Program-made: the position numbers and the translations under genes | Notes under the pieces: generated by a model | What the model saw: the letters and a program-made list of their open reading frames with translations, nothing else | Told to the model about the DNA's origin: nothing | Database searches by the model: none | Shown here: piece by piece, positions 1 to 6,161 of the stretch | Layout of the letters: every line of letters begins with the position of its first letter | How positions within the stretch are numbered: position 1 is the stretch's first letter | NCBI GenBank assembly: GCA_029881835.1 | Contig: JAOULV010000029.1 | Span: forward strand, 1-10,545 | Direction: 5' to 3' | Length of the DNA: 10,545 nucleotides | Source: Rhodospirillaceae bacterium | GTDB lineage: Bacteria > Pseudomonadota > Alphaproteobacteria > Rhodospirillales > Magnetovibrionaceae

Positions 1-114
1 TTTAAGCGCACGCTTTTCCGCATTAATTTTGCTGGGCGCATAGGTTTTTACCAGATCGCGTATTTCAACGGCATTTTCCGGCATTTGGGCCATTTGCGCT
101 TGTGGGGTGGTCAT
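1..114 (-). CDS. Probable ABC transporter ATP-binding protein, N-terminal fragment (runs off left edge)
   Basis: Only the first 38 codons are in the window, starting at the ATG at 114-112. A good Shine-Dalgarno (AAGGA on the minus strand, about 7 bases upstream) supports this start. After a short Met/Gln-rich leader the protein reads VEIRDLVKTYAP, then EKRALK. That is the usual first beta strand of an ABC ATPase (V-x-I-x-x-L-x-K-x-Y), followed by the K-x-A-L segment that precedes 'G(I/V)-(D/N)-L' in ABC-2 or multidrug-type exporters. The Walker A, signature and Walker B motifs lie outside the window, so the family call rests on this short beginning alone. It is transcribed away from the zinc-finger gene at 295. 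What it transports cannot be inferred. Confidence 0.55.
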   Translation of the reverse strand, partial: MTTPQAQMAQMPENAVEIRDLVKTYAPSKINAEKRALK

Positions 115-143
115 TGGTTATCCTTTTAAGCGGGGTTTTTTAA

Positions 144-188
144 GGCAGGATAAATATCAAGGGTGCGATGTAATATTGCAACCCTGCC
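144..188. repeat. Overlapping inverted repeats in the ABC-gene / zinc-finger-gene spacer
   Basis: Two sets of complementary arms overlap. The outer arms are GGCAGG (144-149) and CCTGCC (183-188). The inner arms are AGGGT (160-164) and ACCCT (181-185), extendable to GGGTGC/GCACCC with one bulged A. They share bases 183-185, so they are alternatives and cannot form together. In the minus-strand direction they would lie in the leader of the ABC transporter gene. No T-run follows on either strand, so an intrinsic terminator is not supported. A leader hairpin or operator is possible; the arms could also arise by chance. Confidence 0.35.
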
Positions 189-225
189 AGCAATCGGTAT
201 CATTCATTATACTGATTGGTCAATC
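184..225. promoter_or_regulatory. Putative divergent promoter region with a GATTG-N2-CAATC palindrome
   Basis: On the plus strand, CTGCCA (184-189) and TATACT (208-213) are 18 bases apart and form a passable sigma-70-like promoter for the zinc-finger gene. On the minus strand a perfect TATAAT (211-206) points at the ABC transporter gene, but the matching -35 is poor. Beside both -10 boxes is the interrupted palindrome GATTG-GT-CAATC (214-225), which is well placed for a repressor or activator. The boxes were found by eye and are not unique. The palindrome is visible directly; any role as an operator is inference. Confidence 0.3.
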
Positions 226-250
226 GCATCAAAGCCAAGAAAATAATCTG

Positions 251-262
251 GCCCAAAAGGGC
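251..262 (+). repeat. Small hairpin in the zinc-finger gene leader
   Basis: GCCC-AAAA-GGGC is a perfect 4-bp stem with a 4-base loop. It lies about 17 bases before the GGGAG ribosome-binding site of the zinc-finger gene. A repeated AGCTAAT follows it (from about 263). It is not followed by T residues, so it does not resemble a terminator. It would sit in the mRNA leader if the promoter near 208-213 is right. Confidence 0.3.
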
Positions 263-294
263 AGCTAATAGCTAATCGAGGGAGAGCACGCACA

Positions 295-477
295 ATGTCA
301 GATAAGCCTGCCATAACGGTAAACGATACAACCGCATCATGCGAAGGCAAGGGTGTTACTGGCGGTCATCCGCGGGTGTTTATCAAGCTTGATGCCCATA
401 CCCGCTCAGGTGAATGCCCCTATTGTGGGCAGGTTTTTAAACTTGACCCCAATGCAAAAATTTCCGCCACCCACTAA
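295..477 (+). CDS. CHCC-type zinc-finger protein (NDUFS6-like)
   Basis: This 60-residue protein has the ligand set C16, H25, C41, C44, spaced C-x8-H-x15-C-x2-C. The last two sit in ECPYCGQVFKL and the histidine in TGGHPRVFIKLD. This is the pattern of the zf-CHCC family, which includes mitochondrial complex I subunit NDUFS6 and small alphaproteobacterial homologues. In the mitochondrial protein these residues bind one zinc and help late complex I assembly; a similar job here is inferred from the family. The length is complete for the bacterial form. The ATG at 295 follows an AGGGAG about 10 bases upstream. polA begins 43 bases downstream on the same strand with no visible terminator between, so the two may be co-transcribed. 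No other complex I gene is in the window. Confidence 0.85.
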   Translation: MSDKPAITVNDTTASCEGKGVTGGHPRVFIKLDAHTRSGECPYCGQVFKLDPNAKISATH

Positions 478-520
478 ATCCGCAATCAGCAATTCGCGCT
501 AAAAAACCTGTTGGAACACC

Positions 521-3340
521 ATGAAGCATCTATTTTTGATTGACGGTTCGGGTTTTATATTCCGTGCTTACCATGCCCTGCCACCCATGACCCGGCCTGA
601 CGGCACGCCGGTGGGTGCGGTTTATGGTTTTACTAAAATGATAATGAAGCTGGTTGAAGAAACCGATGCCGATGCTATTGCCGTGGTGCTTGACCGGGCG
701 CGCAAAACATTTCGTAGCGACATTTACCCGGAATATAAATCCCATCGTCCACCCCCGCCCGATGATTTGATACCGCAATTCGCCCTTGTTCGTGATGCGG
801 TTGAAGCAATGGATTTGGCATCGGTTGATATGGAAGGTTATGAAGCAGACGACCTAATCGCCACTTATGCAATGCAGGCACGCGAACGCGGGGCCGAGGT
901 AACAATAGTATCATCCGACAAAGACCTGATGCAATTAATTGGCCCCGGCATCACCATGATGGATGCGATGAAAAATAAAATCATCGGCCCCGATGAAGTA
1001 TTTGAAAAATTTGGCGTTGGGCCGGACCGGGTTATTGATGTGCAGGCATTGGCTGGCGATAGTTCGGATAATATTCCCGGCGTCGAAGGCATTGGGGTGA
1101 AAACCGCCGCATTATTAATAAATGAATATGGCGATCTTGATGGGGTGTTAGCCAACGCTAAAAATATAAAACAAAACAAACGCCGCGAAAAATTAATTGA
1201 ACAGGCCGATAAAGCACGCATTTCACGCCAATTGGTTACGTTAAAAAAAGACGTGCCAATTGAAAAAACCATCGATGATTTTATTTTACGCAAACCCGAC
1301 CCTGATAAAATCATGTCGTTTCTGTATGAACAGGATTTCAAATCATTAATCAAAAAGTTTGAAGCACAGGGTTTAAGCGTTCCTGCAAAAGCTAAAAACA
1401 CATCAATTGATAAAAAAACAAAACCGGGCAAAGAATCACCAAAACAGATTTCCCGCCCGGCACCAATACGCCCAACCGAAAAAGTTTATGAACTAATACA
1501 AGACGAAAAAACCTTGAAATCATGGGTAGCGGGCGCGATGGATGCGGGCGTGGTTGCGGTTGATAGCGAAACCACCGCACTTGATAGCATGGCGGCCAAG
1601 CTTGTGGGTATTTCGCTTTCTTACCAACCCGGCAAAGCGGCATATATTCCACTGGCCCATCGGGGCGCGCCTGCCCAAGGCGCGTTTGATCTTGGCGATG
1701 GCAATAGCGATGGTAATAAAGATGCGGGCGCACCAAAACAAATCGATAGCAAAATAGCGCTAAAGATTTTGAAACCCCTGCTAGAAGACCCCGGTGTGTT
1801 GAAGGTCGGGCAAAACATAAAATACGACAAGGTCGTGTTGGCCCGCAGTGGGGTTGAAATTACCCCTGTCGATGACACCATGGTAATAAGCTACGTATTA
1901 GAAGGCGGCATGCATGGTCACGGCATGGATGAATTGGCGCTTACCCACCTGGGCGTGGAAACCATAAAATTTAAAGACGTTACCGGCAGTGGAAAATCCA
2001 AAGTAACATTCGATTATGTTGCATTAGACAAGGCACTGGATTACGCCGCCGAAGATGCCGACATAACATTGCAGTTGCATCAATTGTTAAAACCGCGCTT
2101 GGTCGATGAACATATGGTCAGCGTTTATGAAACAATTGAACGGCCATTAATTCAAATACTGGTTGATATGGAAATGCACGGCATCAAGGTTGATGCAAAA
2201 ATTCTAAAAAAACTATCCGATGATTTTGCCAAACGCCTTGGCGTGTTGGAAAGTGATATTCATAAAATTGCCGGGCGCGAATTTAACATTGCATCACCCA
2301 AACAGCTGGGCGAGATACTGTTTGATGAACTGGGTCTGGAAGGTGGCAAAAAAAATAAAAAATCAGGAACCTGGTCAACCGATGCCGAAGTATTGGAAGA
2401 ACTAAGCCATGTGCATGAATTGCCCGCCCATGTTTTAAACTGGCGCCAATTAGCAAAATTAAAAAGCACCTATACGGACGCTTTGCAAAACCAGATAAAC
2501 CCCGATACCGGACGGGTGCATACATCTTATTCAATGGCCGCTACCTCAACCGGCAGGTTGGCATCAAGTGATCCAAACTTGCAAAATATTCCCATTCGAA
2601 CTGAGGAAGGCCGCGCGGTCAGAACCGCATTCATTGCAGAAAAAGGTAACGTGTTATTAAGCGCTGATTATTCACAAATTGAATTGCGCCTGCTTGCCCA
2701 TGTTGCCGGCATTGATGCCTTGAAAGAAGCATTTCACAGCGGCCTTGATATTCACGCCATGACCGCATCACAGGTTTTTGGTGTGCCGGTTGAAGGCATG
2801 GACCCGGATATCAGGCGCAAGGCCAAGGCAATTAACTTTGGAATTATTTATGGTATTTCCGCATTTGGCTTGGCCCGCCAACTGGGCATTTCACGTGGTG
2901 AAGCCAAACAATATATCGACGCTTATTTTGAACGTTTTCCCGGTATCCTTGACTATATGGAAACAACCAAAAAACAAGCAGCCCGTGATGGCTTTGTCAG
3001 CACCCTTTATGGGCGCAAATGTTTTGTTCCCGGCATTAATGATAAAAACCAGATGCGTCGTAGCTTTGCCGAACGCGCCGCCATCAATGCACCCATTCAA
3101 GGGGGGGCGGCGGATATTATAAAACGCGCCATGATTTTATTGCCAGATGCATTAAATAATGTGGGCTTAAGCGCAAAAATGCTTTTACAGGTCCACGATG
3201 AATTGGTGTTTGAACTGCCCAAGGCAGAATCAGAAAAAACCATAAAATTGGTAAAAACCATAATGGAAGGGGCGGCAAGTCTGGACGTTCCGCTGGTAGT
3301 GGATGTGGGTGTCGGGGGCAACTGGGGCCAGGCTCATTAA
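521..3340 (+). CDS. polA: DNA polymerase I
   Basis: This 939-residue protein (the family is usually 900-1000) fills gaps and removes RNA primers during replication and repair in the cytoplasm. Three domains are visible. The 5'-3' nuclease domain (about 1-300) begins with the metal-site DGSGFIFRAYHALPP and contains GYEADDLIA and GDSSDNIPGV. A Lys/Pro-rich linker (about 300-325) leads to the 3'-5' exonuclease (about 330-545). Its catalytic residues are present: D348 and E350 in DSETTALD, D436 in GQNIKYDK, D512 in YAAEDAD, so proofreading should be active. The polymerase domain (about 550-939) has motif A with D716 in SADYSQIELR, motif B in RRKAKAINFGIIYG, and motif C with H892-D893-E894 in QVHDELVFE. 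A short Gly/Asp/Asn-rich insertion lies in the exonuclease domain around residues 388-405. The ATG at 521 has only a weak GGA upstream, but the DGSGF motif follows at once, so the start is secure. Confidence 0.99.
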   Translation: MKHLFLIDGSGFIFRAYHALPPMTRPDGTPVGAVYGFTKMIMKLVEETDADAIAVVLDRARKTFRSDIYPEYKSHRPPPPDDLIPQFALVRDAVEAMDLASVDMEGYEADDLIATYAMQARERGAEVTIVSSDKDLMQLIGPGITMMDAMKNKIIGPDEVFEKFGVGPDRVIDVQALAGDSSDNIPGVEGIGVKTAALLINEYGDLDGVLANAKNIKQNKRREKLIEQADKARISRQLVTLKKDVPIEKTIDDFILRKPDPDKIMSFLYEQDFKSLIKKFEAQGLSVPAKAKNTSIDKKTKPGKESPKQISRPAPIRPTEKVYELIQDEKTLKSWVAGAMDAGVVAVDSETTALDSMAAKLVGISLSYQPGKAAYIPLAHRGAPAQGAFDLGDGNSDGNKDAGAPKQIDSKIALKILKPLLEDPGVLKVGQNIKYDKVVLARSGVEITPVDDTMVISYVLEGGMHGHGMDELALTHLGVETIKFKDVTGSGKSKVTFDYVALDKALDYAAEDADITLQLHQLLKPRLVDEHMVSVYETIERPLIQILVDMEMHGIKVDAKILKKLSDDFAKRLGVLESDIHKIAGREFNIASPKQLGEILFDELGLEGGKKNKKSGTWSTDAEVLEELSHVHELPAHVLNWRQLAKLKSTYTDALQNQINPDTGRVHTSYSMAATSTGRLASSDPNLQNIPIRTEEGRAVRTAFIAEKGNVLLSADYSQIELRLLAHVAGIDALKEAFHSGLDIHAMTASQVFGVPVEGMDPDIRRKAKAINFGIIYGISAFGLARQLGISRGEAKQYIDAYFERFPGILDYMETTKKQAARDGFVSTLYGRKCFVPGINDKNQMRRSFAERAAINAPIQGGAADIIKRAMILLPDALNNVGLSAKMLLQVHDELVFELPKAESEKTIKLVKTIMEGAASLDVPLVVDVGVGGNWGQAH

Positions 3341-3366
3341 TATGGCCCACTAATATGGCCCATTAA
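3338..3366 (+). repeat. 13-bp tandem duplication overlapping the polA stop codon
   Basis: The 13-base unit TAATATGGCCCAC at 3338-3350 is repeated at 3351-3363 with only the last base changed (C to T), and a further TAA follows. The first unit begins with the polA stop codon itself, so the duplication places extra TAA triplets behind the stop. It looks like a small slippage duplication. No function is evident. Confidence 0.75.
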
Positions 3367-3371
3367 ACGTG

Positions 3372-3401
3372 TTCAATTAAAGCTTTACCTTGAATTAAAA
3401 T
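3372..3401 (+). promoter_or_regulatory. Possible weak promoter before the first tandem paralogue
   Basis: TTCAAT (3372-3377) and TAAAAT (3396-3401) are 18 bases apart and could serve as -35 and -10 for the gene at 3466. The same stretch contains an imperfect direct repeat, TTCAATTAAA (3372-3381) and TTGAATTAAA (3390-3399), with an 18-base period. The -35 match is poor and the area is AT-rich, so a chance match is quite possible. Confidence 0.2.
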
Positions 3402-3456
3402 TTGGTGTTACATACTTGAATGGGGCGTTCAGGTTAATTGTGTGCAGACGCACTTT

Positions 3457-3460
3457 GAGG
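3457..3460 (+). promoter_or_regulatory. Ribosome-binding site that fixes the start at 3466
   Basis: GAGG lies five bases before the ATG at 3466. It favours that ATG over the in-frame GTG at 3442. The start at 3466 also aligns exactly with the N-terminus of the downstream paralogue (both begin MP-[VL]-D-[VL]-[RK]-K-I-I-F-S-N). Confidence 0.7.
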
Positions 3461-3465
3461 GACCT

Positions 3466-3855
3466 ATGCCCGTAGACGTCAGAAAAATAATTTTTTCCAA
3501 CCGTGAACTAAGGCTTATTTTACCGCGCTTTTGCCGGGATAAGGGTATTCAATTACCCGATTCACCCATGCAGGATTTTGAAATAATGCGCCCTGATGGA
3601 AAAAACCGCATTGTTTCGGAAAACACACCTGAAGGGTTAAAAGTCGTTCTCAGGTTTGTTTCCGCCAACCCGATGGAGCCATTTCGGGTTATCCTTTCGC
3701 AAAATGATATCCTTGAGGCCCTTATCGGGGCATGCCGTGAAGCCAAAATACCGCTTCCCCGTCGGGCCAATAAATACCTGCAAGTCCAAAAGGATTCCAT
3801 CGCTTTGGCCGTAGGTCTTTCAGATAACGTGGATTTTTCCCGCACCGAAGTCTGA
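3466..3855 (+). CDS. Uncharacterised two-module protein, first of a tandem paralogue pair
   Basis: I do not recognise this 129-residue protein. It has no signal peptide or membrane segment and is probably cytoplasmic. It is built from two related modules. Module A (about 8-64) starts IIFSN, with S11, E14, C23 and P31. Module B (about 75-118) starts VILSQ, with S78, D81, C90 and P98. In both, the serine is 12 residues before the cysteine and the proline 8 after it; each then runs into an alternating hydrophobic stretch (GLKVVLRF, SIALAVGL) that suggests a beta strand. An Asn/Gly/Glu-rich loop (residues 42-57) lengthens module A. The next gene encodes a protein of the same design, 121 bases away. 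A start at 3466 gives the best alignment to it. Function is unknown. The cysteines might bind metal or sense redox state, but they are single per module and nothing in the context proves this. Confidence 0.8.
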   Translation: MPVDVRKIIFSNRELRLILPRFCRDKGIQLPDSPMQDFEIMRPDGKNRIVSENTPEGLKVVLRFVSANPMEPFRVILSQNDILEALIGACREAKIPLPRRANKYLQVQKDSIALAVGLSDNVDFSRTEV

Positions 3856-3976
3856 AAAATAAGCAAAAGAATCTTAAAAAAAACAGTGAAATGGTCGTTC
3901 AAGCCACCCAAATACCCAAGGGCAACACCGTGGGTAAAGCCATGGGCACAACAACAATGGGAAAGGTTACGGCGCC

Positions 3977-4408
3977 ATGCCGCTTGATTTAAAAAAAATA
4001 ATTTTTTCCAACGAAGAAATCCAGGCGTTGATGGTTAATTACTGTCTGCGCACCAACGTATCCATGCCCGATACACGGATTGGCGGGGTTGAATTGTTGT
4101 GGGAACCGGAACTGCAGCTTGATATTAAATTTCTTTCAAAACATGAAAATGGTTATGGTCGCACGCTTTCGTTTAGCAATTCCGAAGTAGCGGCTGCGGT
4201 AATAATGTATTGCCGTTTAAATAAAGAACCATTGCCAAAAACCGCAGAAAAAAAATTAGAACCGGTTGGTGATGATGGGTTGGCGCTTTGTTTGCGCTTT
4301 CCCTGGGGTGAAATGTGGAACAAAGACCACCCGGGATTTGACGTGGAAGAAATTTCAACCGCACCTAATATGGCAAACAAAATATCGCTTAATGTTAAAG
4401 TAAGCTGA
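3977..4408 (+). CDS. Uncharacterised two-module protein, second of a tandem paralogue pair
   Basis: This 143-residue protein is a paralogue of the preceding gene product. Its first 12 residues, MPLDLKKIIFSN, match the neighbour almost exactly. Module A (about 8-52) carries S11, E14, C23 and P31. Module B (about 63-108) carries S67, E70, C79 and P87 in FSNSEVAAAVIMYCR and EPLPKTAEKKLEP, then LALCLRF. Spacing S-x11-C-x7-P is the same as in both modules of the neighbour. A tail of about 35 residues (109-143, with PWGEMWNKDHPGF) has no counterpart in the first protein. The start at 3977 has a GAAAGG about 10 bases upstream. The stop lies one base from the stop of the convergent msrQ. The gap between the two paralogues has no obvious terminator, so they are probably one transcript. 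Function unknown. Confidence 0.8.
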   Translation: MPLDLKKIIFSNEEIQALMVNYCLRTNVSMPDTRIGGVELLWEPELQLDIKFLSKHENGYGRTLSFSNSEVAAAVIMYCRLNKEPLPKTAEKKLEPVGDDGLALCLRFPWGEMWNKDHPGFDVEEISTAPNMANKISLNVKVS

Positions 4409-4409
4409 A

Positions 4410-5018
4410 TTATTGTCCGTCACCTAACACCAATTTTTTTCTACGGCTTTCAATAAGCCGAATTATCATTAAAATGGAAAAAATAATTCCATATATAACC
4501 GGTTCACGAATATCTGCTTTGACCATCCAGAAAAAATGCAAACACCCTAACGCACCGGCAAGGTAAACCAGCTTGTGCAGGCGTTTCCAATTTCTTGCGC
4601 CTAGGCGTTTGGCAATGCTGGCGGGTGACGTAATTGCCAATGCCAACAAAATCAAAACCGCCACCATGCCAACGGTTATGAAGCGCCTTTTTATTATGTC
4701 CTGCCAGATCGCCGCCCAATCAAAAAATTGGTCAATCACAACGTAGCTAGATAAATGCGCGAAGGCATAAAAAAATGCGCTTAGCCCAAGCATGCGGCGC
4801 AGGCGTATGGGCCAGGCTTTTTTGTTTAAAATACGAATGGGCGTTAATGCCAAAGCGATTAACAAAAGGCGCAATGCCCAATCACCAAGATAGCGATTAA
4901 TAGCCTCAATCGGGTTGGCGCCAAGACCGCCGGTTAATGCATTGTAAATCAGCCACGCCATCGGCAACAGCACAAGCACAAGCACTGCCCACCAAATAAT
5001 GCGAAACGGAACTTTCAT
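4410..5018 (-). CDS. msrQ: MsrQ, heme-binding membrane subunit of the MsrPQ methionine sulfoxide reductase
   Basis: This 202-residue, highly hydrophobic protein has about six membrane helices (roughly 8-27, 48-62, 76-96, 113-130, 150-166, 172-188). It belongs to the ferric-reductase-like membrane family (formerly YedZ). It passes electrons from the cytoplasmic side or the quinone pool through heme to periplasmic MsrP. H88 (FAHLSSY), H148 (LHKLVYL) and H161 (LHFFWMV) keep the 60- and 13-residue spacing of the three heme-region histidines of E. coli MsrQ. The motif LGARNWKRLHKLVY is typical. Its ATG shares one base with the msrP stop (TAATG), which means translational coupling. It ends one base from the convergent gene at 3977-4408. 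Confidence 0.95.
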   Translation of the reverse strand: MKVPFRIIWWAVLVLVLLPMAWLIYNALTGGLGANPIEAINRYLGDWALRLLLIALALTPIRILNKKAWPIRLRRMLGLSAFFYAFAHLSSYVVIDQFFDWAAIWQDIIKRRFITVGMVAVLILLALAITSPASIAKRLGARNWKRLHKLVYLAGALGCLHFFWMVKADIREPVIYGIIFSILMIIRLIESRRKKLVLGDGQ

Positions 5019-5998
5019 TAGAAATATTTCTCTAGATCCATGTTGGAATAAAGGCTTGCGACTTCGTCAGCATAACCATTGAACATCAGCGTTTCACGCC
5101 GCAGGAATTCGCCAATTCGTCTTTCTTTGGCTTGGCTCCAGCGCGGGTGGCTAACGTTGGGGTTTACGTTGGCATAAAACCCGTATTCGTTGGGGGCAGA
5201 AATGTTCCACGAAGTCGGTGGCTCATTTTCGCTAAATTCAATTTTGACAATTGATTTAATCCCTTTGAAGCCGTATTTCCACGGCACCACCAACCTGATC
5301 GGTGCGCCATTTTGTGGCGGCAATTCTTGGCCGTAAACCCCAACCGCCAGCAGGGCGAGCGGGTTCATGGCTTCATCAAGGCGCAGACCTTCGACATAGG
5401 GCCACTGCAGTACCGCACGTTTTTGCCCCGGCATTCGTTCGGGATCAAACAGGGTTTGAAAGGCAACGTATTTTGCGCTGCTTTGCGGTTCTAACCGTTT
5501 GATGATATCTGCCAACGCAACACCGACCCACGGTACCACCATTGACCACGTTTCAACACAGCGATGGCGATAAATACGTTCTTCAAGTTTGTTTCTGTCA
5601 ATCAGGTCCCAGACATCAAAGGTGCCGGTGTTTTTGGCCAGACCCGCAACCTCAACCGTCCACGGGCTGGTGACAAATCCTTCGGCGTTAAAGCGCGGGG
5701 CTTCTTTGGATGTGCCGAATTCATAAAAATTATTGTAAGTGGTAATGGATTCAAAATCGGTCGGGGCTTCATCGGTTGAGCCTGACCATTTGCTGGTAGC
5801 AAGCGGGGCACCAGCGGCTCTGGCCCGAGCGGGCGCGCTTAAGATACTCCCTGCAATACCTCCGGCAATGCCACTGAGCGCGGCCCCGGAAAGTGAGGCC
5901 GCACCAATATTTAAAAACCTTCTCCGGGCGCGAAAAAGCTGTTCGGGGGTAACGTCGTTTTCGCTTAAATCATATGATTTTTTGATTTTAATAAGCAT
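5018..5998 (-). CDS. msrP: MsrP, periplasmic molybdopterin methionine sulfoxide reductase catalytic subunit
   Basis: This 326-residue protein (formerly YedY) reduces methionine sulfoxide in oxidised envelope proteins, using a mononuclear molybdenum-molybdopterin cofactor. A Tat signal is clear: R25-R26-R27-F28-L29-N30, then a Gly/Ala-rich hydrophobic stretch and an A-x-A cleavage region near residues 58-62, as expected for a cofactor-loaded exported enzyme. C147 in YRHRCVETWSMV is the expected molybdenum ligand (C146 in the E. coli precursor). Other family marks are FNAEGFVTSPW, PWVGVAL and LVVPWKYGFKGIKSI. The ATG at 5998 has AAGGG about 8 bases upstream. It is followed directly by msrQ in the same operon. 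Upstream it faces fzlA across a 163-base spacer. Confidence 0.97.
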   Translation of the reverse strand: MLIKIKKSYDLSENDVTPEQLFRARRRFLNIGAASLSGAALSGIAGGIAGSILSAPARARAAGAPLATSKWSGSTDEAPTDFESITTYNNFYEFGTSKEAPRFNAEGFVTSPWTVEVAGLAKNTGTFDVWDLIDRNKLEERIYRHRCVETWSMVVPWVGVALADIIKRLEPQSSAKYVAFQTLFDPERMPGQKRAVLQWPYVEGLRLDEAMNPLALLAVGVYGQELPPQNGAPIRLVVPWKYGFKGIKSIVKIEFSENEPPTSWNISAPNEYGFYANVNPNVSHPRWSQAKERRIGEFLRRETLMFNGYADEVASLYSNMDLEKYF

Positions 5999-6068
5999 CT
6001 CATACCCTTTTTGGCCGATTGCGGTTTTAAATATTTATTAGAGCAATTTAACTAATTTAGAATAAATC

Positions 6069-6117
6069 CAGTGTTTTTTATATAGCAAAGGTAAAAAACC
6101 CTACCTCTGGAACACTG
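6069..6117. repeat. Nested inverted repeats in the msrP/fzlA divergent spacer
   Basis: The outer arms are CAGTGTT (6069-6075) and AACACTG (6111-6117). Inside them are AGGTA (6089-6093) and TACCT (6102-6106) around an 8-base loop. The left side also contains TATATA (about 6079-6084), which might be a -10 for msrP on the minus strand, although no convincing -35 accompanies it. The arrangement could be paired regulator sites or an interrupted hairpin. It lies between two divergent starts and so could affect both genes. The role is inferred only from position and symmetry. Confidence 0.4.
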
Positions 6118-6126
6118 TTCGTTATT

Positions 6127-6155
6127 TTAGCGTTAAAGGTTAGCGAGTATATATT
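6127..6155 (+). promoter_or_regulatory. Probable fzlA promoter giving a leaderless or near-leaderless transcript
   Basis: TATATT at 6150-6155 is a good -10 box. With normal spacing the transcript would start at about 6162, which is the A of the fzlA ATG. TTAGCG at 6127-6132, 17 bases upstream, is a weak -35. The ATG has no Shine-Dalgarno before it (the preceding bases are ATTTTACCC), which fits leaderless translation. The overlapping TATATA at 6148-6153 makes the exact -10 uncertain by two bases. Confidence 0.4.
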
Positions 6156-6161
6156 TTACCC

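Noticed and set aside
865..1431. 188-codon open frame antisense to polA
   Set aside because: It lies wholly inside the 5' nuclease and linker part of polA, has no recognisable motifs, and is Ser/Asn/Ile-rich in the way of a shadow frame.
3442..3465. Longer GTG start for the first paralogue, adding eight residues
   Set aside because: The ATG at 3466 has a well-placed GAGG and its protein aligns from residue 1 with the downstream paralogue.
3891..3992. 33-residue ATG open frame between the two paralogues, overlapping the start of the second
   Set aside because: It has no Shine-Dalgarno and its composition (Thr/Gly/Lys-rich, no hydrophobic pattern) is not convincing. A leader peptide cannot be excluded but is not supported.
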